64,000 nt of DNA from contig NZ_JANQBA010000007.1 in assembly GCF_025490915.1 (NCBI RefSeq), positions 62,001 to 126,000 of the forward strand, given 5' to 3'. The DNA comes from Lacticaseibacillus parakribbianus (GTDB lineage: Bacteria; Bacillota; Bacilli; Lactobacillales; Lactobacillaceae). Below the pieces are notes generated by a model that saw nothing but the letters and a program-made list of their open reading frames with translations, ran no database searches and had not been told where the DNA came from. This document shows, piece by piece, positions 9,327-17,750 of the stretch. Position 1 is the first letter of the stretch, and each line of letters begins with the position of its first letter. A program made the position numbers and the translations under genes.

Positions 9327-10649
9327 TTATTCACCGTAGTCTTCTACCGATAAAGCCTCTAAAGCAAACGTGCCTTCATACCCCTTGATGCTGATCTGGT
9401 TCACCTTCCCTGGGCGAATCGTGACCGTGTAATTCGAGAAGCCGTCGAAGTTATCGAGGGCCCCGGAGAACGGCAGGTTCAAAAGCGTCTCGAACTTGCC
9501 ATTCACAAACAGCTGCAGCTTGGCCAACTTGGCCGGCGTCGCGTAGTGGAAGCCGAGGTTGACCCGGCCGGTGGCAAAACCGTCCACGGCGTCAAAGGTC
9601 ACAACCTGTTCGGCGCGGTCGATCGGTTCGGTGGCCAGGTCCTGGTAGTTGCCGGCAAACGGGCGAGCCGCCACGCCGGTCAGCTCGGCTTCGTTGAGCC
9701 CGTAGGCCTGCAGCTGGCCGAGCGGGGTCGGCGCTGCATCCGCCAGCGGCAGCCGGCCGTTGCGGCTTTGCACCACCAGGCGCATCGTGCCGTCCTCGTT
9801 GAACTCGACCGGATCGACGCAGATGGAGCGCAGCACGCCTTCCTGAGACAGGTCGTCGGAGTGGTAAAATGCGTACCACTGGCCCTTGTACTCGACCACC
9901 GAGCCGTGGCTGGTCTCGCAGTTGGTCGGCGCCAGGTACGGCCCCATCGCCTGCCACGGCCCCAGCGGGTTGTCACTCATCGCGTAGCACAGGTGGTTGT
10001 TGCCCGAGTGGTTGTCCGAGTAGGTCAGGTAGTAGATGCCGTTGCGCTTGAACGTCCATGACGCCTCGTGGAAGTCGCCGAGCCCCTCCATCGGCACCAG
10101 CGGGGTCTTGAGCGAGTGCATGTCGTCGTTCAAAACCGCCGCCATGCAGTGACCACCGCCGCCGTAGTAGAAGTACGGGGTGTTGTCGTCGTCGACGAAC
10201 ACGGCCGGGTCGATCATCGCAAAGCCGCCGACCCCTTCGATGTAGCCGAGGTCTGCGAACCCTTGCGTCGGGCTCGTGCTGCTTGCCACGCCGATCTTCC
10301 ACGAGTCGTTCCAAGCCTCTTCGCTTGGGTGCGGGTAGAAGAAGTAGTAGTGGCCGTTGCGGTAGGCGCAGTCCGGCGCCCACATAAAGCCGCCGCTGGG
10401 CCGGCCCCAAGGCGACTTGGATGAGTCGAACAGCTCACCCTCGTCGCGCCAGTTGACCATGTCCGTGGTCGAAAACGCGTGGTACTTATCCATGAAGTCG
10501 CAGCCCTGCGCCGGATCGATGTCGCGGGACGGGTAGACGTACAGCCTACCGTCGTTCCACACATGCGCCGACGGGTCGGCGGTGAAAATGCTTTGAACAA
10601 ATGGGTTGATCGAATAGGATCTGTGACGTCGCTTCGCCAAGTTGTCCAA
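9327..10649 (-). CDS. Glycoside hydrolase family 43 enzyme with C-terminal carbohydrate-binding-like domain
   Basis: 440 aa. The start is a TTG at 10649, 9 nt after GGGAG; no ATG with a ribosome site is near. The GH43 five-bladed propeller residues are visible: Asp25 (TADPSAHVW, base), Asp147 (MIDPAVFVDDD, pKa modulator) and Glu195 (GDFHEASW, acid). Residues ~335-440 resemble a CBM6/CBM35-type beta-sandwich. Family members are beta-xylosidases or alpha-L-arabinofuranosidases. There is no signal peptide, so it is cytoplasmic. It is the first gene of the minus-strand cluster and ends 13 nt before the binding-protein start. Confidence 0.9.
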   Translation of the reverse strand: MDNLAKRRHRSYSINPFVQSIFTADPSAHVWNDGRLYVYPSRDIDPAQGCDFMDKYHAFSTTDMVNWRDEGELFDSSKSPWGRPSGGFMWAPDCAYRNGHYYFFYPHPSEEAWNDSWKIGVASSTSPTQGFADLGYIEGVGGFAMIDPAVFVDDDNTPYFYYGGGGHCMAAVLNDDMHSLKTPLVPMEGLGDFHEASWTFKRNGIYYLTYSDNHSGNNHLCYAMSDNPLGPWQAMGPYLAPTNCETSHGSVVEYKGQWYAFYHSDDLSQEGVLRSICVDPVEFNEDGTMRLVVQSRNGRLPLADAAPTPLGQLQAYGLNEAELTGVAARPFAGNYQDLATEPIDRAEQVVTFDAVDGFATGRVNLGFHYATPAKLAKLQLFVNGKFETLLNLPFSGALDNFDGFSNYTVTIRPGKVNQISIKGYEGTFALEALSVEDYGE

Positions 10650-10744
10650 GAAGTTTCGCTCCCTTCAAAATAATGGCATTAGGTCCAAAAGGATTGAGTG
10701 CGACATCGCGCCGAACAGTCTATACCAAACGCCGTGCGTTCGGA

Positions 10745-10759
10745 TGTGAAGCGCTCTCA
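10745..10759. promoter_or_regulatory. Weak cre-like site upstream of the GH43 cluster
   Basis: TGTGAAGCGCTCTCA contains the cre core AAGCGCT and the 3' CA but the left half is off by one base. It would allow CcpA control of the GH43-led cluster. Confidence 0.3.
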
Positions 10760-11106
10760 AACACCTTCGCTCGTAAGATACCACAATATTTAAAGGTCGT
10801 CTACATTGTCTGTATATTTGTAACATTTCAACACGCCGTTTGTTTGTGTCGCCCAACCATACCGTTAAGTTGACAATCTTTCGCTTTGGGCCTGGCTTCG
10901 GCGCTGATCGCCGACCAAAAGCAACGTACCGGTGCCGGTTAGGTTGGTAAAATAATTTTACGAAGTCACCTCGTGTTCGCCATCGCGTTCCAAGCTCGTG
11001 ACATGTTCCGAATTGGGTTACAGGTCGCAACCCCTGATGTGACGGCGTTTCAAACGGTCATGCCAAAACGGTGCCCGTTTTCATCTGCAACTTTCAAAAA
11101 ATGGCA

Positions 11107-11134
11107 TTGAACCGTTTGTATTATTTGTTATAAT
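11107..11134 (+). promoter_or_regulatory. Promoter of the AraR-like regulator gene
   Basis: TTGAAC (11107-11112), 16-nt spacer, TATAAT (11129-11134). The AT-rich spacer holds GTTTGTATTATTTG, which is similar to half-sites of AraR-type operators, so autoregulation is possible. Confidence 0.65.
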
Positions 11135-11261
11135 GTATGCGAGCTCTCTGGCAGGCGATCCGCACCGCGGGTAGACCAGTGGGCCTTGTTGCGCCGTGCC
11201 GTTCGCGGCCGCGCCACCACACCGCACCAACCAATTCAAATTCCTACGTGAGGGATAGCCA

Positions 11262-12395
11262 ATGCCAAAGAAAGACCCGATTTATGTCACCATCGCCGAC
11301 CACCTCAAGTCCCAGATCAGGGACGGCACCTACCGTCCCGGCGACCAGCTGCCAACGGAAAAGGAGCTGGTCGATCGCTTCTCGGTTTCCCGCGTCACCG
11401 CTCGCAAGAGCCTAGACGCGCTGGAAGGCGAGGGGCTGATCGAGCGCTTCGCCGGTCGCGGCACTTTCGTCAAAACCGCCGGTGAGGATTCCGACGGCAC
11501 CGCCCCGATCACCCACCACAGCGTGATCGGCGTCGTGCTACCCGAAATCACCCCTTGCTTTGGGACCCACCTACTTTTTGAGACCTCACAAATTGCTCAG
11601 GACAATGACCTGCGCCTTTTTTACATGGGGACAAGAGACGACCAGTACCGCGAGGCGCAGATTATCCGCGAGTGCAAAGAATACCCGGTCGACGGCCTGA
11701 TCATCTGGCCGGTCCCCGGGAAATTCATCAGTTCCGAAATTCTGAAGATGATTCTCAGCGACTTTCCGGTGGTGCTGCTCGACCGGTACGTCCAAGACGC
11801 CAACGCCAACTTCGTTTCAACCGACAACAAGGCGGCGACGCGACTACTCTTAGACCACCTAATCAACATTGGGCACCGAACAATTGCCGTGGCGCAGGGC
11901 GAAGTCGGCAATGACTCGTCGCTGCGGGACCGCGTGCTGACCGCACAGTTGTACCTGTCCAACTACACGGATGACACCAACACTAATTATCTCGGTGGCA
12001 CCCTGACCCTGCCGACCTTTGACTTTAAAGACCCGACCGACATCGCCGAAAAAAAGCGCCAGTTCCTGCCGAAACTACGCGCATTCATCGCAACCAATCC
12101 TAACGTAACGGCGTTCTTCATCGCCGAGTATTATCCGGCGACCTTCTTGTACATGTGCCTGACGGACCTTGGCTATCGTGTGCCTGACGACTTCTCCATC
12201 GCCTGCTTTGACTCACCGGACTACTATTTGGAGCAAACGCCACGCTTCACGCACATTCACCAACGCGAGCAGGCACTTAGCCAAGCCGCCGTCACAACCC
12301 TTAAAGAGGCGATGGCCAATCATGACAAGCGCTATCGCCAATTAGTCGATGTCGACTTGGTTGTTGGCGACACGACCGGAGCCCCGCGTTCATAG
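11262..12395 (+). CDS. GntR/LacI-hybrid transcriptional regulator (AraR-like)
   Basis: 377 aa; GAGGG lies 7 nt before the ATG at 11262. Residues ~5-72 are a GntR winged helix (PTEKELVDRFSVSRVTARKS, then GRGTFV). Residues ~85-375 are a LacI-type periplasmic-binding-like sensor (VIGVVLPEI; VDGLIIWP; GHRTIAVAQGE). This domain order is that of AraR, the arabinose repressor. It is divergent from the GH43-led cluster and directly upstream of the GH3 gene, so it likely controls one or both in response to a pentose or oligosaccharide. Confidence 0.88.
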   Translation: MPKKDPIYVTIADHLKSQIRDGTYRPGDQLPTEKELVDRFSVSRVTARKSLDALEGEGLIERFAGRGTFVKTAGEDSDGTAPITHHSVIGVVLPEITPCFGTHLLFETSQIAQDNDLRLFYMGTRDDQYREAQIIRECKEYPVDGLIIWPVPGKFISSEILKMILSDFPVVLLDRYVQDANANFVSTDNKAATRLLLDHLINIGHRTIAVAQGEVGNDSSLRDRVLTAQLYLSNYTDDTNTNYLGGTLTLPTFDFKDPTDIAEKKRQFLPKLRAFIATNPNVTAFFIAEYYPATFLYMCLTDLGYRVPDDFSIACFDSPDYYLEQTPRFTHIHQREQALSQAAVTTLKEAMANHDKRYRQLVDVDLVVGDTTGAPRS

Positions 12396-12501
12396 GTTAC
12401 GTCACGATTCGTTTCGACCCTGACGCGTCAAACAGCAGACTATAGTTCTGCCGATCTTCTTGGCTTTTCGCTCTAGCGAAGGCTTGCCTAAGGAGGCACT
12501 C

Positions 12502-14613
12502 ATGATCTCAGATGCTCAAGCACGGCAAAAGGCGCAGGCGCTGGTGGCCCAGATGACCCCGGCCGAAATGATTGCGCAGCTCGAATACGACGCCCCGGCG
12601 ATTCCGCGGCTGCACCTGCCGGCCTTCAATTACTGGAGCGAGGCGCTGCACGGCGTGGCCCGGGCCGGCACCGCGACCGTTTTTCCCCAGGCGATTGGGC
12701 TTTCGGCGATGTTCGACCCGGCGACGCTGGCCAAAATCGGCGCCGCCGTCGGCACGGAGGTTCGCGCCAAGCACAACGACGCCGTGTCACACGGCGACTT
12801 CGGGATTTACAAGGGGCTGACGGTGTGGTCGCCCAACGTCAACATTTTCCGCGACCCGCGCTGGGGCCGCGGCCACGAGACCTACGGCGAGGACCCCTAC
12901 TTGACGGCGAAAAACGCGGTCGCTTACATCCACGGCCTGCAGGGCGACGGCCCCTACCTGCGCGTCGCCGCCTGCGCCAAGCATTTCGCCGTTCACAGCG
13001 GCCCCGAGGCGCTGCGCCACGAGTTCGACGCGCGGCCGACGCCCAAGGACCTGACCGAAACCTACCTGCCGGCCTTCAAGGCGGCGGTGCAGGAGGGCCA
13101 CGTCGAAAGCGTGATGGCGGCCTACAACGCCGTCGCCGGGGTGCCGGCGCCGGTCAACGCCACGCTGTTGACCGAGACCCTGCGCCAAAAATGGGGCTTT
13201 GACGGCCACGTCGTCTCCGACTTCGGCGCCGAGGAGGATGTTTGTGCGACGCATCACTACACGACCAGCGACGCCCAAAGCATCGCCCAGGCGCTGCAGG
13301 CGGGGTGCGACCTCTGCGCCGGCCACCTGGCGCCGGCGCTTTCCCAGGCACTGGCCGCCGGGCTGGTCGACCAGGCCACGATCACGCGAGCCGCGGAGCG
13401 GGTTTTGACCACGCGGATGCGGCTGGGCCTGTTCGCCGAAGACGACCCCTACGCCGAGATCGATTACGCCGAAAACGACACCCCCGCTCACCACGCCCTG
13501 GCGCTCGAGGCCGCGGCCAAGAGCTTCGTGCTGCTGAAAAACGCGGGGCAGCTGCCGCTGTCGCTGGCGTCTTTGACCAGCGTGGCCGTCGTCGGGCCAA
13601 CCGCCGACAGCACCCGGGTCCTTGAGGGCAACTACAACGGCACCGCCTCCAACCGCACCACCATTTTGGCCGGGCTGCGGCAGGTGCTACCGGCAGGCGT
13701 CCGGCTTAACTACGCCGAGGGCTGCCACCTGTTTTTGGACCGCACCGAGCCCCTGGCCGAGCCCGCTGACCGCCTGGTCGAGGCCGTCAGCGCCGCGGAA
13801 CACAGCGACCTCACGATTGCGTGTCTGGGCATGGACGCGACCATCGAAGGCGAGCAGGGTGACGCTGGCAACGCCGAGGCGGCCGGCGACCGGCGCGACT
13901 TGGCGCTGCCCGGTCGCCAGCAGCAGTTGCTCGCGCAACTGCTCGCGGTCGGCAAGCCGGTCGTGTTGATTCTGACGGCCGGCTCGGCCGTCACGCTCGG
14001 TGGCTTGGAGACCCATCCCAACCTGACGGCCATTCTCGACGTCTGGTACCCGGGGGCGCTGGGTGGCCAGGCCGTCGCCGACGTGCTTTTGGGCAGGCAT
14101 TGCCCCACCGGCAAGCTGCCGATCACGTTTTACCAAAGCACGGCGGAGCTGCCGGCCTTCACGGATTACGCGATGGCCAAGCGAACCTACCGCTACATGC
14201 CCCAAGCCGCGCTGTTCCCGTTCGGCTACGGCCTCACTTACGGCCACATGACGCTGGCAGACGCCGGCGTTCGTTGGCTGACCGCAGACCGCGAGGCGGC
14301 CGTGGCGGTCCAGGTTCACAATCCGGAGCCGTATCCGGTGACCGAGGTGGTGCAGGTTTACCTCCGGGCCAACCATCCGGACGCGACCCCGCATCCCCGG
14401 CTCGCCGCCTTCCAGCGCGTCACCGTGGCGCCGATGCAGACGCAGCGGGTGACGCTGACCGTGGGGGCGGACGCGCTGTGCGTGGTCGATGCCCAAGGCG
14501 GCACCCACCTGCCCGACACCGACTACGACGTGTACGTCGGCTTCGGCCAGCCGGACGCGCGAACGGCCGCGCTGACCGGCCAGCAGGCGCTGCACGTGAC
14601 ACTGAGCAAGTAG
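12502..14613 (+). CDS. Glycoside hydrolase family 3 enzyme (beta-xylosidase/beta-glucosidase type)
   Basis: 703 aa. The ATG at 12502 follows AAGGAGG; the longer frame from 12460 lacks a site. The N-terminal barrel has FNYWSEALHGVARAG and WSPNVNIFRDPRWGRGHETYGE, typical of GH3 beta-xylosidases. Asp240 in HVVSDFGAEED is the nucleophile. The second alpha/beta domain with IEGEQGD should hold the acid/base. A fibronectin-III-like C-terminus begins after FPFGYGLTYG. No signal peptide, so it acts on imported xylo- or gluco-oligosaccharides. It lies ~106 nt downstream of the AraR-like gene on the same strand. Confidence 0.92.
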   Translation: MISDAQARQKAQALVAQMTPAEMIAQLEYDAPAIPRLHLPAFNYWSEALHGVARAGTATVFPQAIGLSAMFDPATLAKIGAAVGTEVRAKHNDAVSHGDFGIYKGLTVWSPNVNIFRDPRWGRGHETYGEDPYLTAKNAVAYIHGLQGDGPYLRVAACAKHFAVHSGPEALRHEFDARPTPKDLTETYLPAFKAAVQEGHVESVMAAYNAVAGVPAPVNATLLTETLRQKWGFDGHVVSDFGAEEDVCATHHYTTSDAQSIAQALQAGCDLCAGHLAPALSQALAAGLVDQATITRAAERVLTTRMRLGLFAEDDPYAEIDYAENDTPAHHALALEAAAKSFVLLKNAGQLPLSLASLTSVAVVGPTADSTRVLEGNYNGTASNRTTILAGLRQVLPAGVRLNYAEGCHLFLDRTEPLAEPADRLVEAVSAAEHSDLTIACLGMDATIEGEQGDAGNAEAAGDRRDLALPGRQQQLLAQLLAVGKPVVLILTAGSAVTLGGLETHPNLTAILDVWYPGALGGQAVADVLLGRHCPTGKLPITFYQSTAELPAFTDYAMAKRTYRYMPQAALFPFGYGLTYGHMTLADAGVRWLTADREAAVAVQVHNPEPYPVTEVVQVYLRANHPDATPHPRLAAFQRVTVAPMQTQRVTLTVGADALCVVDAQGGTHLPDTDYDVYVGFGQPDARTAALTGQQALHVTLSK

Positions 14614-14624
14614 AATACGCCAAA

Positions 14625-14673
14625 AAACGAGCGAACGCCCGTGGTCGGTTGACCGCGGCGTTCGCCCGTTTTT
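14625..14673 (+). terminator. Rho-independent terminator after the GH3 gene
   Basis: Arms around AGCGAACGCC and GGCGTTCGCC with one mismatch at the base, loop ~18 nt, then TTTTT. Confidence 0.8.
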
Positions 14674-14697
14674 ACGTTGTGAATGACTAGGCATCGT

Positions 14698-14898
14698 TTA
14701 CTTGCTGCGGTGCCGCCGCCACGCCGTCACCAGCGCCCAAATGGCCGCGGCCGCGAGCATCGCCTCGCCCAGCGGCACGGTGAAGAAGAACGGCTCATGC
14801 ACCAGGCCGTTCTTGGCCACGTAGGAGAACTGCGCCCCGATCAGCGGCAGTGCGATGCCCGCCAGCACCAGGATCAGCGGTCCCAGGTAACGCTTCAT
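14698..14898 (-). CDS. DUF3955-type small membrane protein
   Basis: 66 aa; ATG at 14898 with a strong GGGAGGGGGTGAG site. Two membrane helices (residues ~4-22 and ~44-60) flank the loop GLVHEPFFFTVPLGE, which is the hallmark of DUF3955 proteins in lactobacilli. Function unknown. It lies 52 nt downstream of the ROK kinase and may share its transcript. Confidence 0.8.
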   Translation of the reverse strand: MKRYLGPLILVLAGIALPLIGAQFSYVAKNGLVHEPFFFTVPLGEAMLAAAAIWALVTAWRRHRSK

Positions 14899-14950
14899 CG
14901 TTGCTCACCCCCTCCCTGCCAGTTTACCAGCTGGGTGCGAGCCGGTGGCT

Positions 14951-15835
14951 TCAGTTTTGGTTAAGTCTGGCCCAGATGCCGGCGTTGACCACCGCCTCGA
15001 AGTCCGGCTCGACTAGGCAAGCGACGTGATGCGCCGCCAGCGCGGTCGTCAGCGGCTGGCCGAAGTACGTGAAGCTCTTGGCAATCTGACCGCCGAGCAC
15101 CAGCGCTTGTGGTGCAAAATCCTTCACAAATGGCGCCACGGCCTGGGCCACCACCTGGCCAAACGCCGTGAAGGTCGCCCGGGCCGCCTCGTCGCCGGCC
15201 GCCGCCAGTGCCGCCAGCTGGGCCCCGCTGTAGGCCACGCCGGTGTGGCACTTGGCCAGCCGCGTCAGCCCTCGCGCCGACACGTAATCGTCGACGATGC
15301 CGGCGCGAAACGGGGTGTCATACAGCCAGCCGTGCGGCGGCACTCCGGCCCCGGTGGTCACCAGCCGGCGGTTCGCCACGAAGGCCGAGCCGGCGCCGGT
15401 GCCGATGGCCAGGCACATGAAGCGTTCGCAGTCTCGCGCCACGCCACCGCGCGTTTCACCCAGCCCAAATGCGGCGATGTCGTGAATGTAGGCGAACCGC
15501 GCGTGGGTGAGCCAAGGCAGCGTCCGGGCCGCGGCGTGTTGAATCGCCGGCGTCAGCGGCATGCCGTACAGCGCGTCGTACTTGCCAAGTCCCCGCATCA
15601 GGCTGACGCCGCCTGCGTAATCGAAGGGCCCGGGAAAGGCGAGGCCGACGCCGGCCAGCGCATCCCCCGCCGCGGCCGCGGTGATGATGCTGACAAAATT
15701 AGCCACAATGGTTGCCGCCGACTCGGTCGCCTTGGCCGGGTAGTGCCTGGCCGGACCCACCGGCCGACCGGCGGCGGTCACCCGCGTCGCTTTGATCTCG
15801 GTGCCGCCGACGTCCAGCAGTAATTGATCTGGCAT
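14951..15835 (-). CDS. ROK-family sugar kinase
   Basis: 294 aa; ATG at 15835 after GAAGGAGGA. The phosphate-binding motif LLLDVGGTEIKA is at the N-terminus and the catalytic Asp is Asp119 in YIHDIAAFGLGE. The usual ROK zinc motif (GHxxCxCGxxGC) is missing, as in a subset of glucomannokinase-like members. It likely phosphorylates mannose or glucose released by the two GH38 enzymes, feeding the isomerase encoded just upstream. The exact sugar is inferred from context only. Confidence 0.85.
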   Translation of the reverse strand: MPDQLLLDVGGTEIKATRVTAAGRPVGPARHYPAKATESAATIVANFVSIITAAAAGDALAGVGLAFPGPFDYAGGVSLMRGLGKYDALYGMPLTPAIQHAAARTLPWLTHARFAYIHDIAAFGLGETRGGVARDCERFMCLAIGTGAGSAFVANRRLVTTGAGVPPHGWLYDTPFRAGIVDDYVSARGLTRLAKCHTGVAYSGAQLAALAAAGDEAARATFTAFGQVVAQAVAPFVKDFAPQALVLGGQIAKSFTYFGQPLTTALAAHHVACLVEPDFEAVVNAGIWARLNQN

Positions 15836-15908
15836 GTTTCCTCCTTCTCAAGCCGCAGCGCTTGCGTCGTGGTGTTTTTGACAAGACGGGATTCCCGGCC
15901 GCCTTGGC

Positions 15909-17750
15909 TCACGGCCGCACCGTGGCGACCAGCACCGCGCAGGTCTTATCCAGCGGGGTCAAGCGAAAATCCCCGGCGGCGGCCGGAACAATGAAGGTCT
16001 CGCCGTAATGAACCTGGTACGGCGCAAAGGCGTCGCGCGTCGACGACACGATGGCGCCGGTGCCTTCGACGACGTTGGCCATGTGGACGCTGCCGTTAGC
16101 GGCCACCACCGCACCGGCGCGGGTCTTGAGCCAGTAGCGCGTGGTCTGGATGAACTCCTGGGTCGCCAGGCCGGTGGTTTCCTTTTTCACATTCGGAGTG
16201 TCTTGCTCAACGTGGACCTGATCGATCAGGTTGGCGTTGACGTAAGCCTCGCGCCGGTTCCAGGCGATCACCTGCTCGCCGTCTTCGATGTGAACCGGCC
16301 GCGGCCGGCCGTCCAGGCCCAGGCGGCCCCAGTCCCAAAGCTTGAAGGTGAACAGGTACGGCGTGGCGCTGATTTCAAGCACCACGGTGTCTTTGCCGGA
16401 ACAGTGAACCGTGCCGGCGGGAATCAGGAAGTGGTCGTGCGGCTGCACCGGCCACTTGGCGACGTAGCGGTCGGCGTCAAAGGGCGCCGTCCCGGCGTCG
16501 GCGGCTTGCAAGGCGCTGATCATGGCAGCCGGGTCTGTGGTGTTTTTCACACCCAGGTAGACCGTTGCGCCGGGCTTGGCAGCCATGATGTAGTAGCTTT
16601 CGTCCTGCGTGTAAGGCATGCCGTAGTGGTCCCTGATGTACTGGGTGGTCGGGTGAACCTGCAGCGACAGGTTCTGGCCGCCCATGGTGTCGAGAAAATC
16701 AAAGCGGATCGGGAACTCGGCGCCAAAGCGGCTGTAAACCCGCGTTCCCAGCAGCCGCTCGGCCTGATCCAGCACCAAATCCATCGCCGGCAGCTCCAGC
16801 GTGACATCGCCGAAGGTCAAAAGCAGGCTGTTCTCCTCCGGCACCCCGTCGAAGGCCCATGCGTAGTTCGGCACATCACCAGGCAGTTCGAACTGCTCGC
16901 GCGTCCACTGGCCGCCCCAGACGCCGGGCGCGAAGTACGGCTTGAGCCGAAACGGGGTTTGCGCGAGCTGGCGCAGCCCGGCTCGCAGCCCGGCACCGGC
17001 GACCAGGCGCGGTGCGTCGGCGATTGTGGTGTCGATCACGGCATCGAGGCGCGACAGCAGCTTTGCCTTTTGCCGGTCGGCCATGCGCCACTCGACGAAG
17101 TACCCCTGCTTGACTTTGCGCAACTGATCGCCTTGTCCGTTGGCCGACTTCCAGTTCGGGCTGCCGGCCTCATAGCGCAGCTGGGCCTCCCAGCGCGGCA
17201 AATCGCAGTAAACCAGCACCGAATAGTCACACACGAGGCTGGCGCCGACGCCGTAAACCACGGTGACCGGGGCGGTGCTGGTCGCAATGGCCTGCCGCAT
17301 CGCCGCGGTTTTGGCTGGGTCGTACGCGTCCTGCAGGGTCAGCGTGTTCATGATGCCAAACACGCGGTCATCTGTGAGAAACGGCGCAATCAGCCGCTGA
17401 TAAGCGGCGTCCGTGATGCAGCTCGCCTCACTCGCCACCAGCTCGGCGTCGAGCGTGGCCAGGGCCGCCGCCAGCTCGGCCTGGCGAACCCCGGGGTAGC
17501 ACTCCACGGCCACGACCACGTGGCCACTGGCGCTGGCCGCGGCGGCGGTGGCGGTGGCGTCAGTCGCCGGGTCGCTACCCGTCGCGTCCGAACCGGTCGG
17601 CGAATTGCCGGATTCGGCCGTTGAACCGGTCGCGGTCACGCCCGTTGCCGCGGCGTCAATCAGCGCCTGCAGCCGCGCCACCACGGCCGGCCAGCCGGCC
17701 ACCGCCGCGAAGCCCGGCACCCGCTGCACCGGAAATTTATCGTAAGTCAT
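15909..17750 (-). CDS. manA: Class I mannose-6-phosphate isomerase, long two-domain form
   Basis: 613 aa. The ATG at 17750 overlaps the 3' end of the GH38 gene by 14 nt, with an AAAGGGGCAGG site. The N-terminal ~250 residues resemble a degenerate nucleotide-kinase-like domain found only in the long Firmicutes isomerases. The catalytic cupin domain follows, with metal-site segments NLSLQVHP, DESYYI and PAGTVHCSG. Converts mannose-6-P to fructose-6-P for glycolysis. Residues ~38-75 are a Thr/Ala/Ser/Gly/Asp stretch absent from the family members I remember, and look like a low-complexity insertion. Neighbours (GH38, ROK kinase) fit mannoside use. Confidence 0.9.
   Translation of the reverse strand: MTYDKFPVQRVPGFAAVAGWPAVVARLQALIDAAATGVTATGSTAESGNSPTGSDATGSDPATDATATAAAASASGHVVVAVECYPGVRQAELAAALATLDAELVASEASCITDAAYQRLIAPFLTDDRVFGIMNTLTLQDAYDPAKTAAMRQAIATSTAPVTVVYGVGASLVCDYSVLVYCDLPRWEAQLRYEAGSPNWKSANGQGDQLRKVKQGYFVEWRMADRQKAKLLSRLDAVIDTTIADAPRLVAGAGLRAGLRQLAQTPFRLKPYFAPGVWGGQWTREQFELPGDVPNYAWAFDGVPEENSLLLTFGDVTLELPAMDLVLDQAERLLGTRVYSRFGAEFPIRFDFLDTMGGQNLSLQVHPTTQYIRDHYGMPYTQDESYYIMAAKPGATVYLGVKNTTDPAAMISALQAADAGTAPFDADRYVAKWPVQPHDHFLIPAGTVHCSGKDTVVLEISATPYLFTFKLWDWGRLGLDGRPRPVHIEDGEQVIAWNRREAYVNANLIDQVHVEQDTPNVKKETTGLATQEFIQTTRYWLKTRAGAVVAANGSVHMANVVEGTGAIVSSTRDAFAPYQVHYGETFIVPAAAGDFRLTPLDKTCAVLVATVRP

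Larger units (their letters stand above)
10650..11261. other. Divergent regulatory region between the GH43 cluster and the AraR-like regulator gene
   Basis: 612 nt without a credible gene. The right end carries the promoter for the regulator. The left part holds a weak cre-like sequence and AT-rich stretches (10785-10880) where the minus-strand promoter must lie. The words TAATGCCATTATTTT (minus strand, next to the GH43 ribosome site) and AAAAATGGCATTGAACC (just before the regulator promoter) share ATGGCATT and could be parts of an operator. Confidence 0.6.
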
